Source: Coleophoma eucalyptorum
Taxonomy: Eukaryota > Ascomycota > Leotiomycetes > Helotiales > Dermateaceae
Direction of reading: 5' to 3'
Length of the DNA stretch: 64,000 nucleotides
Assembly: GCA_026120035.1 (NCBI GenBank)
Contig: JALRME010000017.1
Location: 682,001 to 746,000 of the forward strand
The translations under genes and the position numbers were made by a program. Numbering within the stretch: position 1 is the first letter of the stretch; every line of letters starts with the position of its first letter. The notes beneath the pieces were generated by a model. The model saw only the letters and a list, made by a program, of their open reading frames with translations. It was not told where the DNA came from and did not search any database. Of the stretch, positions 35,549 through 45,781 are shown piece by piece.

Positions 35549-38445
35549 ATGGCGGATTGCATCGTCGACGGTGATCCAGTTTCTCAGTCCATTAGAGACT
35601 TCCATAACAATGCAGCTCACTATGAGTCGATCAAGCAAGATTTAGACGGGTTTGCAGCAAAAAATCAGAGGAATTTTCGATACTTATGGCAATCAAGGGT
35701 TAAAACCCCGGAGAGCCTTGAAATCAAGCTACGCAAACGTAAGGAAGCTAGTGAAAGCATCGATCTCAACTCAATTGCCGATTTGGTAGGAGGCAGGTTT
35801 ATCGTCTGGCGAGAAAGTGATTTCCAAACTCTTGACGACCTGTTGGCGGAGGAATTCATTTTCGTACAAGACCCGATACAACATCCAACTAAAAAGGAGC
35901 ATATTGCCGCCCATGGACAAAAGGTTTCTGGTTACGATGGACGCCATTTTCGAGTGCGCTTGAAAGGACAACAAGCCCTGTTAGACACCAATATTGAGAT
36001 TCAAGTTGTCCACATTCTAAAGTGGATCTACTATGATATCGAACACGATTTGATCTATAAAGGTGGCGATGGAATTCCCGAGGAGCTCCAAAAAGCCCTG
36101 GAAATGGCTAAAACGACAGCAAATACGAATGCGACAGCGTTTGAGCAACTTGAGACTGTAATGCATAACCTTCATATAAACGATAAAATACCCACACTCC
36201 AGGCCTATCTTGATACTGGCAAAGACGTGCCAGATTCTCCATCCATCAAGCAGCGTGTAGCTAAAGAGATCAATTTAGACCATGAAACGCTGGTAAAGGT
36301 GTTGCGAGAGGTTATGGCTACTACTACCAAAAGTTAGTTATTTAATCTTTGTAGTCTCTTACTTCAAGTTCAGGATTGCATCGTCATCATGAACTGAGCC
36401 GCAAATACAAACCACGTCACTGCTTCAATACAGGCTCAGTTCCGGCCTTTCTTCTCATCCTGGACAAAAAAGTTTTGTCCTAGTATATTTCCTATGCGTA
36501 TACGGTTTATTTCTAGTACATGACTTGAACATTCGAAGGCTAATACAAATGGGTTTGTTAGCATCTGCTCAGCATAAGACACCCTCATCGACAGTACCAT
36601 TCTGTAAAGACCCGAAATTTGTTGGAAGGAAAGATATCCTTGCAAAATTAGAATCACAATTCTCTCAAAGGGGCACTCATAAGCGGGTAGTCCTTGTTGG
36701 CTTAGGAGGGGTCGGGTAAGTCTCTTTACGTCTCTTAACTTCCATTCTTTTATCTGACATATCCTAGTAAATCGCAGATTGCTATTGAATGGTCACACCA
36801 ACTCCAAGCACGACAGCCTGAGACTTGGATATTCTGGGTACATTCAAGTACCTCTGAGAGATTCATACAAGCCTATAAATCTATTGCAGCCCTACTAGAG
36901 CTACCTGGATGGAACGACCCAAAGACTGATATACTCGGTCTAGTCTCAAGGTGGTTGAGTGATATCAACAACGGCCAGTGGCTGATGATACTGGATAATG
37001 CCGATGATATTGATGTCTTTAGTTCTATGCTGGATAAGGATAGCGGTAATATTCCACTGTCGAACTATATTCCACAGACCGTCACTGGATCAGTCCTTAT
37101 TACAACAAGGAACCGAAAAGCTGTAACCTGGCTTGGCAATGGGCATGAGAGTATGATTGTGGTCGACTCGATGGCGCCGAAAGATGCTGAACAGTTACTT
37201 GAAACGAAGATTCCGAATAGTGTCTCTTCTAGCCTTGACCGAGCGGAACTAGTTAAAGAACTTGAGTACCTCCCACTCGCTATCACTCAAGCTGCTGCAT
37301 ATATAAGCATGAGAGCAACACGTATGACGGTCTCAAAGTACCTATCGCTCTATCATTCAAACCAATGCCGACTTCTAAATAATGAATCGGGGGATTTACG
37401 ACGGGATGCATCCGTGCCTAATTCCGTCATTCAGACGTGGCTAATCTCATTCAACTATATTAAAAGAAAATGGCCAGCAGCTACTGAGCTATTGTGTCTT
37501 ATTTCCATGCTAGATCGGCAAGGGATTCCGGAATTACTACTTGCTACGTCTTATGCGAGCCCTCACGATTTCGAAGACGCTCTTACCCCACTTGATGAAT
37601 TTTCGTTAATCACAGTTGAGAAGAGCGGTAAGAGTTATGAAATGCACAGACTTGTGCAGCTTGCAATTAAGACATGGATTGAACAATGCCGCGAAACCGA
37701 GCAGTGGCAAGGTAAAGCGCTTACGATGGTCTCAAACGCTTTCCCAAATGGCGAGCACGAAAATTGGAAGACATGCGAGATGCTGATCCCTCATACTACG
37801 GAGGTGTTAAGATCGAAGTCACGATCAGATATACATTGTCTCAAACAAGCAGATCTCTTATACCATTTAGCATGGTATAATTGGGCGCAAGGCCGTTATA
37901 ATTTTGCGAGAGTGCAGATTGAAGAATCTCTTCGTATCCGCGAGAAACACCTACAGCAGAACAATGACAATTTATTTAATAGTATGGGTCTATTAGCTAC
38001 AGTACTACGAAACCAGGGGGAATACGCCAGGGCCGAGACGATGGACCGACAGACGCTCGCCTTGCGGGAGCGGGTGCTTGGGGAGGAGCACCCTGACACG
38101 CTTCAAAGCAGGAGCAATCTCGCGGCGGTACTATACAGCCAGGGGAAGCACGCCGAGGCCGAGACGATGTACCGGCAGACGCTCGCCTTGCAGGAGCGGG
38201 TGCTTGGGGAGGAGCACCCTGACACACTCCATAGCAGGAGCAATCTCGCGGCGGTACTATACAGTCAGGGGAAGCACGCCGAGGCCGAGACGATGTACCG
38301 GCAGACGCTCGCCTTGCAGGAGCGGGTGCTTGGGGAGCACTCAGACACGCTCATCAGTAGGAACTATCTCGCGCGGGCACCAGACGGCCAGGGGAAGCAC
38401 ACCGAAGCCGAGACGATCAGAACACCCTTCTACACGACAGAGTAG
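35549..38445 (+). CDS. RelA/SpoT-domain - NB-ARC - TPR protein (NLR-like)
   Basis: The predicted CDS is join(35549..36332, 36517..36715, 36768..38445), 886 aa. Residues about 1-200 resemble a RelA/SpoT nucleotidyltransferase: SLEIKLRKRK, DLVGGRFIVW, GYDGRHFRVRL, EIQVVHILKW and the closing IEHDLIYK. The putative metal-binding Asp and Glu are kept, but YxSxH and QIRT are altered. Next come an NB-ARC module with P-loop LVGLGGVGKS (about 322-329, completed across intron 2), Walker B WLMILDNADD, sensor SVLITTRNRK, EYLPLAITQAAAYI and MHRLVQ, and TPR repeats to the end. The NB-ARC/TPR part is certain. The join uses a 184-base intron (GTTAGT...TTCTAG) that keeps phase and bypasses a TAG at 36335-36337. 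The alternative is a 262-aa RelA/SpoT protein followed by a separate NB-ARC gene that lacks a clear ATG. Confidence 0.75.
38017..38391 (+). repeat. Near-identical tandem TPR-coding units
   Basis: Units lie at 38017-38142, 38143-38268 (126 bases each) and 38269-38391 (123 bases), followed by a truncated unit from 38392. Each encodes a 42-residue TPR of the type GKHAEAETMYRQTLALQERV followed by LGEEHPDTL. Units 2 and 3 differ at only a few bases over their first ~110 bases. The third unit has lost one codon (EEHPDTL becomes EHSDTL), and the array stops partway through the next unit. Such homogenised, in-frame repeats are known in fungal incompatibility genes. Confidence 0.9.
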
Positions 38446-38581
38446 GGATGGACTTAAAGGTTTGATTTGAAATAAAACTAGACAGTCAAAGATCCAGTCG
38501 TAAAGAGATATTCAAGTTTTGTATCATACCCACCCGCCTCCCACCTCGCTTTCATCCTTTATATAATATATCAAGTTGGCG

Positions 38582-38608
38582 TTCTAGAATTTTCTAGAGC
38601 TTTCTAGA
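38582..38608. promoter_or_regulatory. TTCTAGA motif repeated at 10-bp spacing (heat-shock-element-like)
   Basis: TTCTAGA occurs at 38582, 38592 and 38602, exactly one helical turn apart, giving TTCnnGAAnnTTCnnGA as in a heat shock element. It lies between the NLR stop codon and the first LTR. No gene start is close, so its role is uncertain. Confidence 0.3.
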
Positions 38609-38656
38609 CCTTGAAAACTGCTTTAAAATATTTCTCTCGTTTTTAATCATTATAGT

Positions 38657-38994
38657 TGTCGGAATGTCTTTATCATGTCACTCACGAGACCTAGTCACAT
38701 GTATTCTTAGTGTTGGTTTACGTCAAGTAACGTATTGGACTTATAGATCAACAGGTGTATTCATTCATAAGTGATGTATTGAAGAGAGTGTGAGGCAGAG
38801 AGGTATAAATACCTCTCTCTCTAAGAATACTGTTACATGTGACTAGGTTCCGTAATTGACCTATCACTGACATTCCGATATTTAGCGAGGGAGGTATTAA
38901 TACCTCTCTGCCTCACACTCTCTTCAATACATCACTTATGAAGGAATACACCTGTTGATCTATAAGTCGAATAGTTACTTGACGTAGACCAACA
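38657..38994 (+). mobile_element. Solo LTR, interrupted by a second LTR
   Basis: The outer LTR consists of 38657-38710 plus 38886-38994 (163 bases once the insertion and duplicated site are removed). It starts TGTCGGAATGTC and ends ACCAACA, and is flanked by a perfect 5-bp duplication ATAGT (38652-38656 and 38995-38999). It contains a TATA-like GGTATTAATACC. No internal retrotransposon genes are present, so it is a recombination remnant. Confidence 0.88.
38711..38880 (-). mobile_element. Second solo LTR of the same family, nested and inverted
   Basis: This 170-bp element reads in the opposite direction and matches the outer LTR over nearly its whole length. One end is canonical (TG at 38711); the other reads TA where CA is expected. 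The flanks are CTTAG (38706-38710) and TTTAG (38881-38885), a 4 of 5 target-site duplication inside the outer LTR. Together the two copies make a large snapback structure. A plain inverted repeat would not show the two nested duplications. Confidence 0.85.
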
Positions 38995-39172
38995 ATAGTA
39001 TTCCAAGAATAAAGCGGTTATGTGCCTTTTGAGCTGAGGTGTGGCCTATTCGAGAAACCTGACGTGACTATTTGTTTCCTCTATTCTCAGCCTATAATAC
39101 TAAATGGAACATTGAAACGCCGCTTCTTCGTAAACTCAGCAGCTTAACATATAAGACGCTAGAATATAACAG

Positions 39173-39400
39173 GAGTGGATGAAGAGTGGAGACTAGAATG
39201 CAATCTTAAACGTTGAGTTACAGTCTCATGACCTAGAACGTCGAATTTCAAGGGTATATATTTATTATATATATTCACTTGCGATGTAATATCCGTTTCT
39301 CTATATCCATCTCAATCAAGTTGACATACCTAATAAGGTATAGCTAGCCATCGTGAAAAAACAACAGTGACATACTCTCGCATACAGTTAGTCGGGCTTA
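39173..39400 (+). pseudogene. Relic of the NmrA-like gene 3' end and flank
   Basis: Bases 39173-39217 align with 34664-34711, the last codons and stop of the NmrA-like gene (EEWMKS... to NILNIE), with scattered substitutions and a premature TAG. The match continues in patches into the flank: TAAGGTATAGC and the ACA-rich segment ending ATACAGTT occur in the same order in both places (about 34853-34903 and 39329-39386). No upstream part of the gene is left. Confidence 0.7.
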
Positions 39401-39597
39401 AGCACTCGTAGATACGATTTGGATTTGTAATCCTCCCATTTCTCGGAGTTAGTTAGCACCGTCACGTGTGCTGACCTGACCCACATGTACCTATATTTCG
39501 ATCATCAAGCTACACAACTACATCGAAGCGTTCACTATCAATTCAATTCAATCCAGTACCAACAACCTCTCGTAGAAACTATACCAAGTTTGTTGCA

Positions 39598-40914
39598 ATG
39601 GCTCGTACTCTTGTTACCGGTACGTTGTCGTAAATCTGGACAAAAACATATTCTAATGTCGATACAATGCAGGGGGCAGTGGATTTATTGCCACTCATGT
39701 CATTGATGTGCTGCTCAAGGCCGGTCACTCAGTTGTCACTACTGTGAGAACTCCTGAAAAGGGCCAAAACATCAGAAACATGCATCCTGGGGTTCCTAAG
39801 GACAAGCTGGACTTCGTGATCGTGGAGGATATTGCTCAGCCAGATGGTATGTATGAGCTGTTCCCTCAATACAGCATCTATTTCCATACCGAAATTAATT
39901 CTGGCTTACAATTATCGTGTAGCATTTGATAAGGCTGTTATAGCTGATCCCCCATTTGAATACGTATTCCATACGGCAAGCCCTTTCCATTTCAAGTACA
40001 AGGATGCAGAAAAGGAACTCTTGCAACCAGGTAAGTCTCCAATGGCCCGACGTAAGCGTGAAGTACAAATACTTACTTTCCTATAGCTATCATTGGCACT
40101 ACTAGTATACTTCGGGCCGTCAAGAAAAGCGCTCCGTCCGTGAAACGCGTTGTGATCACTTCATCTCTGGCTGCAGTGAGAAGTAAGGAGAGGAATACAG
40201 GCGGCCACATCTATACAGAGGTATGCGGCTTCCCTGACAGTATACCTTAGGTACTTACTTACGAGATACAGGCCGACTGGTGCTCAGCGACAGCTGAAGA
40301 TGTCAAGAAAGATTCTTCCTTAGGTTACGTGGCCAGCAAGACCCTTGCTGAACAGGCAGCGTGGCAATACATGAAAGACGAAAGCCCTAGCTTTACCCTA
40401 TCGGTCGTAAGTTACCATGACACAACTTGTATTTCACATTTTAACAGCCTCACAGGTCAATCCCACCCTTGTATTTGGCCCAGTTGCACCCCACTCTAGC
40501 CTTTCATCAATCAACACCTCTAACGAGCGGGTTTACACCATTATGACTGGAGGAGCCAAATCTGGTTGCCCCCCGACTGGATCAAACTCGCTCTACGTGG
40601 ATGTTCGCGATGTGGCAATCGCACACTTGGCCGCAGCAGAGAAGCCTGAGGCTGCCGGGAAACGATTCCTCCTTGTGGGAGGCACTTTCACCAACAAGCA
40701 GATTGTAGAGATTATCGCAGAGGCCTTTCCAAATCTGAAAGAGAACTTGCCAACCGGTGAAGCACTAGAGAAGGGTGGCGAGTCAAGTCTTATTGGGGAC
40801 TACTCATTCAGTAATGCCCAGGCGAGGGAAGTGTTGGGAATTGAATTCACAAGCTTGAAGCAGAGTATCATTGATACAGCGAAGAGCTTGCAAGCCTTGG
40901 AGCATGGTGCTTAA
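39598..40914 (+). CDS. NAD(P)-dependent extended SDR, dihydroflavonol-4-reductase/Gre2-like
   Basis: The CDS is join(39598..39619, 39673..39846, 39923..40030, 40087..40220, 40272..40406, 40456..40914), 343 aa, with phases consistent. It begins MARTLVTGGSGFIATHVIDV, the classic Rossmann GxxGxxx motif split by intron 1. It continues with VVTTVRTPEKG, YVFHTASPFHF, RVVITSSLAAV and the catalytic YVASK (about 165-169). VVNPTLVFGP and YVDVRDVAIAHLAAAE complete the family pattern of ketone/aldehyde reductases such as yeast Gre2 and plant dihydroflavonol reductases. The enzyme is expected to be cytosolic and to use NADPH; the substrate is unknown. The first exon is only 22 bases. The gene sits just beyond the NmrA relic. 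Confidence 0.9.
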
Positions 40915-41236
40915 TTAACTTCTGAGTTTCTGATCTTTCTTAAAATAAAACTAGATTTAAGAGTTGCAAGTACCTAGCTTATAAACGGTCAAATGCATGT
41001 CCATCAAAGCAATAATAGCAAACCTAATCTAGATGTTGTGAAGGTAGTGTAGAGTATAGCCATTATCCCCATTTTGTGCACTAATAAAGATAGCATTTAT
41101 CTTAAGGCCGTTTGATTTATGTAGGAACAGAATATGTACAAATGCTAGCTTCGCTATTCCTTGCCCAGAATTCATAACAGAGCGTCGAAGCAAGCATTGA
41201 ATAAATTGATCGTACAGTCGATCATTTGTCACAGCT
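40915..41236. other. Intergenic between convergent genes
   Basis: This is the 3' flank of the reductase and of the Cys-rich protein gene. Nothing else was seen. Confidence 0.4.
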
Positions 41237-41929
41237 TTAGATTATAGCCGCAAGTGATACCGAGAAAACGGTGAGGGCAATCAGGACCTTCGTATTCCGA
41301 TTGTTCGAATTTGAGGAACCTGCATTTTGCCTCGAATTTGCCGCCGATGATAGTGATGAATCGGCCGTTGCAGTAGGAGCTAGCGATCCCGAGGTAATCG
41401 ACATGCCAGCCAGAAGACTCCCACACAGATAGTCCGAACTGCAGCTCGCTGAAGTTTGGGTTGTACTGGATGTCACCGTCGCTGTTACAGATGTCGGGCC
41501 CGAACTAGTTGCCGTTGCCACAGCATCTGTTACTTGCGACTCAGTAAAGAAATGCGAGAATAAGGTTTGGTCCCCCGTTTGCATGGTAAGGGCGGCTTCG
41601 CCGTTGGTGGTTCCTACGGGCAGAAATGAAATCGACACGGTAGAAGAGGCGTCAAAAATACTCCAGCTATCTGCAGAGCTTTGTATGGTCCCCGTGAGCT
41701 CCTGCAGGTAGCAGAAGATGAACTCAGACGCTATCTTTACGTTGGCATTGTAGGAACACCGCTCTTCAATGCTAGAGTTGAAGAAGTGGGTGAAGTTGCG
41801 TGAATTGGCTGTGCATTGATTTATCTGCGTTGTGCAATATTTGTTGGGTGGAAGGACAGTGCTCCCGAGGCAGTAACTGGTTATACACGGGCCGGTTATA
41901 TTGGCTGGGGCCAGATCTTGATATGCCAT
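41237..41929 (-). CDS. Cys-rich, Ser/Thr-rich putative cell-surface protein
   Basis: This is a single open frame of 230 aa with no family I recognise. The N-terminal half has eight Cys within about 90 residues (CITSYC, YCTTQINQC, ERC, FCY) and several N-glycosylation sequons. A Ser/Thr-rich stretch follows (about 135-205). The last 17 residues are hydrophobic (VLIALTVFSVSLAAII), as in GPI-anchored or tail-anchored fungal wall proteins. No signal peptide is visible at the Met used (41929), so an upstream exon supplying one is likely; I could not identify it in 41930-42250. The composition supports coding. Function is unknown. Confidence 0.55.
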   Translation of the reverse strand: MAYQDLAPANITGPCITSYCLGSTVLPPNKYCTTQINQCTANSRNFTHFFNSSIEERCSYNANVKIASEFIFCYLQELTGTIQSSADSWSIFDASSTVSISFLPVGTTNGEAALTMQTGDQTLFSHFFTESQVTDAVATATSSGPTSVTATVTSSTTQTSASCSSDYLCGSLLAGMSITSGSLAPTATADSSLSSAANSRQNAGSSNSNNRNTKVLIALTVFSVSLAAII

Positions 41930-44900
41930 CGTCTTGTTGCGACGTGCTCCGGGTTGGGATGAGCAATGAAGGACGGGGGCGCAGCAACGTTTGCTGTCTT
42001 GTTATTGAATCTCTTGCTGTAGAACCGACAGCTACGTAGCAGGAAGTGACAGGACCGCGGCCTCTTTATGCCAATCGCTCGAGTCGGCTAGCATTGACTA
42101 TAGAAAGGCTGATAGGTACTTGAGGTCTCACGTAGGCGGATTCGTATACTTGGTGCTCGCGTTTGCCTCATATACATATATGTAAGGTGCATGTTTTCAG
42201 GGGACGCGATTGTTGTCTATGGGATTTCTTGAAGTTGTCGTACTGATGTCAGGTCAGTTTCAGGGTCAGATCAAAGCGTAGACAGCCAATACCAGATGTG
42301 AATCCGTAACGCGGGCCGACGACTCTGCGGGTCAGTCGTTAGGGCGCACTGGGGTTTTAGACGGTCGCTAGATCAGAAGGATCACGTGGGGCTGTCTCCC
42401 ATAAGGTGTCCTATCAGTAAATATCAATATACTTGTTGTCGTGGTAAGACACAGATCGTCTTATTCTCTTTGCTTTGTTAATAAAATTCTTTAATTAATT
42501 CTCACACCTAATTCTTAAGGTCTATGCTTTGTTTTATCATACCAAACCCCCCTCCCTCTCCCCAGAAAATGTTATTTCTTAAGGCGATTTGGCGTTGTGC
42601 TAAAATCAGGAATACATCTGTGTATCACGCCAGGATATTCGTCGAAGTTTCTCATTGGTCTGAGTGCTTCTGAGGCTCTCAAAGCGATATCATTTACTAA
42701 AACTACACCCTTTTAATACTATCCACACTCAGACCCAAGTCTGCCTACGAGGAGCATGTTTCGAAGGGGGGGGGGGGTGGGATTGAATGGTATATATAAC
42801 CTATTTACAGTGGAAGAGATAGCCCTTTCCTTTCTAAAAAAATCTATGTAAGCAATCAATTTAAAGGCAATGGAATTAATCTAAAAGTAAGTTTATACAA
42901 CAAAAACTTAATAATAACAAATCGAAGTTCGTTTGCAAAATACTTAATATTCCGAGAGAGTACAAACTGTAATTGTGATGGTCTTCTAAAATACCGACCG
43001 TTAACCTAGGGATACACGTCAGTATACCTGCAGGTTAATCTATTCTGAGTTTGATCTTCCTTCAGTATCATGCCCAACTTACCCGACTCTATCGAATCCA
43101 AAACATTCCTCATAGCCGACCTTTATGTGGCTCCACCCGCGCATCATGTCTTCGCCAAGAGCAAGGCAAGGCCAAGGTTCAGGGCATTTTGAGAGTAGAA
43201 ACCCCACCTGAATATCTTGCAACGACTGCTGGAAACTCGTCTGGGACGATGATCCCAACCGTCAGTATTAGAAAATCATAGGCATGCAGGATGCACTCAC
43301 ACTTCCACCAACAAAGTAAGACAACGGCGCTAGTTCACGTGTCAACCCGTGTTCACATGGGAACGAATGTGACATCAGCATTTCGGACCTCCAAGGTAGC
43401 ATCAAAGCTAGTACCGAACTTTCATGAGGGCAATTCCGAAGATTCTATTCACAACTTGTATATATGTATTTTTCTATTTGGAAACGTCTTGAAGAGGCGG
43501 TAATAGCATTCAAGGCTTAAAGTTTTTGTTATTGCCTATGCAGATTCAGCGCGTCTATATTAAAGTCGCGGCATGTCAGAATCTAAGATATTATCGCTCG
43601 GAAACGGCACATAGCACGGATGGTGACAATTTTCTGTGCGTCGCAGCGCATGGTGTTCAGGCTCAATTTCTACACTCCTGTGCTCATCAACATACAGTTT
43701 GATGCCTTTGTATTTTTCATTCCAGCCTTGCAACATTCTGGTCATTCTTATTGTACTCTTTCTAGAATGCGCTATTTGGCTCTGGGTACAACCAAATCGT
43801 TATTTGGCCGTGCGCCCAAATCTACCCGTTGAAATATCTATCAGGAACAATCCCGAAGACACCAGTTAAGGATTCCCTGGATAGCCCACGATGTAAAAAC
43901 AGTTACTGCGGGGCGTGCATTATTAGTCTCAACTCTAGGACGTGTCTAAGACAGTAAGGGGATGGTTCAGATGACCCTGAGACACCAATATTAGCAGTTG
44001 TTGGCGGTAGAGCACGAACAATGAAACAGTCCTCGAGGTCTTTGACAGGAGGTGTTCTCTCTTTGACTTGTAGGGTTGTCACCCGTTTACAAATTGTTGC
44101 GCCAGTTCGAATGTCGGGGTTATACCAAACGGCTATTTACTTCTCGACTAAAGCACGAGTACAAATGATCGCCCCAGATTTGCAGGGTAAGTCACTACTA
44201 TAAGAAACAGCGAGCGACTCTTGGAGATCCAGAAATGCCTAGCATGCCGCAGAGCTAATCTAAAAGACGAGGAATCTCCCAAAACTTGGCGTTCCATCTG
44301 ACGGTGCGGCGTGGTGTTGCAGAGTTTATACGGCTGCAGTTAGATAGATGCGCAAGCTGATTTCACATTACCGGAGCTTCGGTGGCATCTCCGATTAATA
44401 GAGCAGGTCGAATGCCGTGCTTAGCACCATGAATGCATCCGGGGACTTCAGTTAACGCTTACGATTAAGCGGGGGGCTAGTTGACCGTATTAGAATATCC
44501 CTCAACGGCCTAGTAGCAGGCGGGGAGTTGCAGTTGATCTTAAGCTAGTCGAAGTAATCGCCGGAAAGCTCTGAAAACTGGGATGAGGGGTGATTCTGAT
44601 ACATAAAAATCCATAGAATGAATTTGTTGGCGTACAAAGGAACGGTGTGGCATTCGCTGGCCTATGCTATACGTAGCGCCCTTAGGAGCCTCTCTCCTCT
44701 TGCTCTACGGATTTATTTCCTGAAGTAAATCTACAAGTAGCGCGCTTATCGCTCAATTTAAAGTTTTCAAGTCGAGACGATGTGGATGCAAGACAGTTTA
44801 TCGCATTCTTCAAAACCCAGGGGTTTGAACACTCGGTAAAACTACCCCAGGTTTCTCAATCCAAAAAGGTACTTGAAGGGTACGATGGAGACTAAAGCAG

Positions 44901-45781
44901 TGCTAGAATATCTGATAACAGGACAGTGGTATTTCTAGAATTCTCTAGACACTCTGAAAATATGCTTCTATGCGATAAGCAAACCGGTGCTGTTGCTAGT
45001 GTGATTGAGCACATGAAATCAATAATGACAACAAACAATCTCGGGAAAAGAAAGAATGTGTTTGTTCTTGAATGGGGATAAATATATCCTTTTCTCAGAA
45101 AATATGGTGGCAACTAAAGCGAGCACGGGGTTTTATCGCATAAGGTTCGATGTGTGCGTGGCGTTCGGTGTATAAGAGCGATGGGATTTAAGAAACATGA
45201 GTGTTTTACCAAAAGTAGGATATGTGGTAATGCAAACGCAGAAACTTTTACGAAGATCCCGCGCCATAGAGTCTCGATTCCGGTGATCCAGGAATATAAC
45301 ACCGGAAAAGACTCAAGCCGGCCTCGGATCTCAACATTGCTGGCGTGAAAACACTGCAACCGGAAAAGACCACATTCCATTCTGACAAACTAGATTCATT
45401 GGGACAAGGCGATTTTAAGATTCCGCTACATGTCGTGTCATTTTTCTCTCGTCCCTTCAGTTTTACAATGTCGATTCTGCCACGAAATGTAACTTAATCG
45501 AACAACTTGTGAAGTTCTATTTATCTCGAATCGAACAGTCCTTGCGCGCCTTTGAGCACAATCGAAGAACTTTATTTCAATATCCTCTTCCAGCTTTTGT
45601 TTTTGTTGAAGGTGACCAAGCATAGCTTCCGGGCTACGTCGCAATGCAATGGTTTCTATCCTTCAAGATTGAATCATGGACATTGTATTCCGTTGCAATG
45701 TCCATTGCGCTGTTTCGAATGTGAGCAAAGGGCTTCGCTTTTCGAAGCATACCTTAGACCATCTCACTAATATAGACTTGA
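41930..45781. other. 3.9-kb stretch without a convincing gene
   Basis: Both strands hold only short, unconnected ORFs. The stretch includes a run of 12 G at 42766-42777 and AT-rich DNA at 42420-43000. A short frame at 43070-43198 (MPNLPDSIESKTFLIADLY...) has protein-like composition but runs into stops in all continuations. It may hold decayed genes or mobile-element remnants, but I cannot identify any. Confidence 0.35.

Noticed and set aside
37997..38227. Antisense open frames across the TPR repeats rich in Ala/Pro/Arg
   Set aside because: They are shadows of the repetitive GC-rich coding strand; they repeat with the same 126-bp period.
38657..38994. Large inverted repeat read as a MITE or a single palindromic element
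   Set aside because: The arm order and two separate target-site duplications fit one LTR nested in another better than a single palindrome.
43070..43198. Short plus-strand frame starting MPNLPDSIESKTFLIADLY
   Set aside because: The composition is plausible but stops follow in every continuation, and no family match came to mind.
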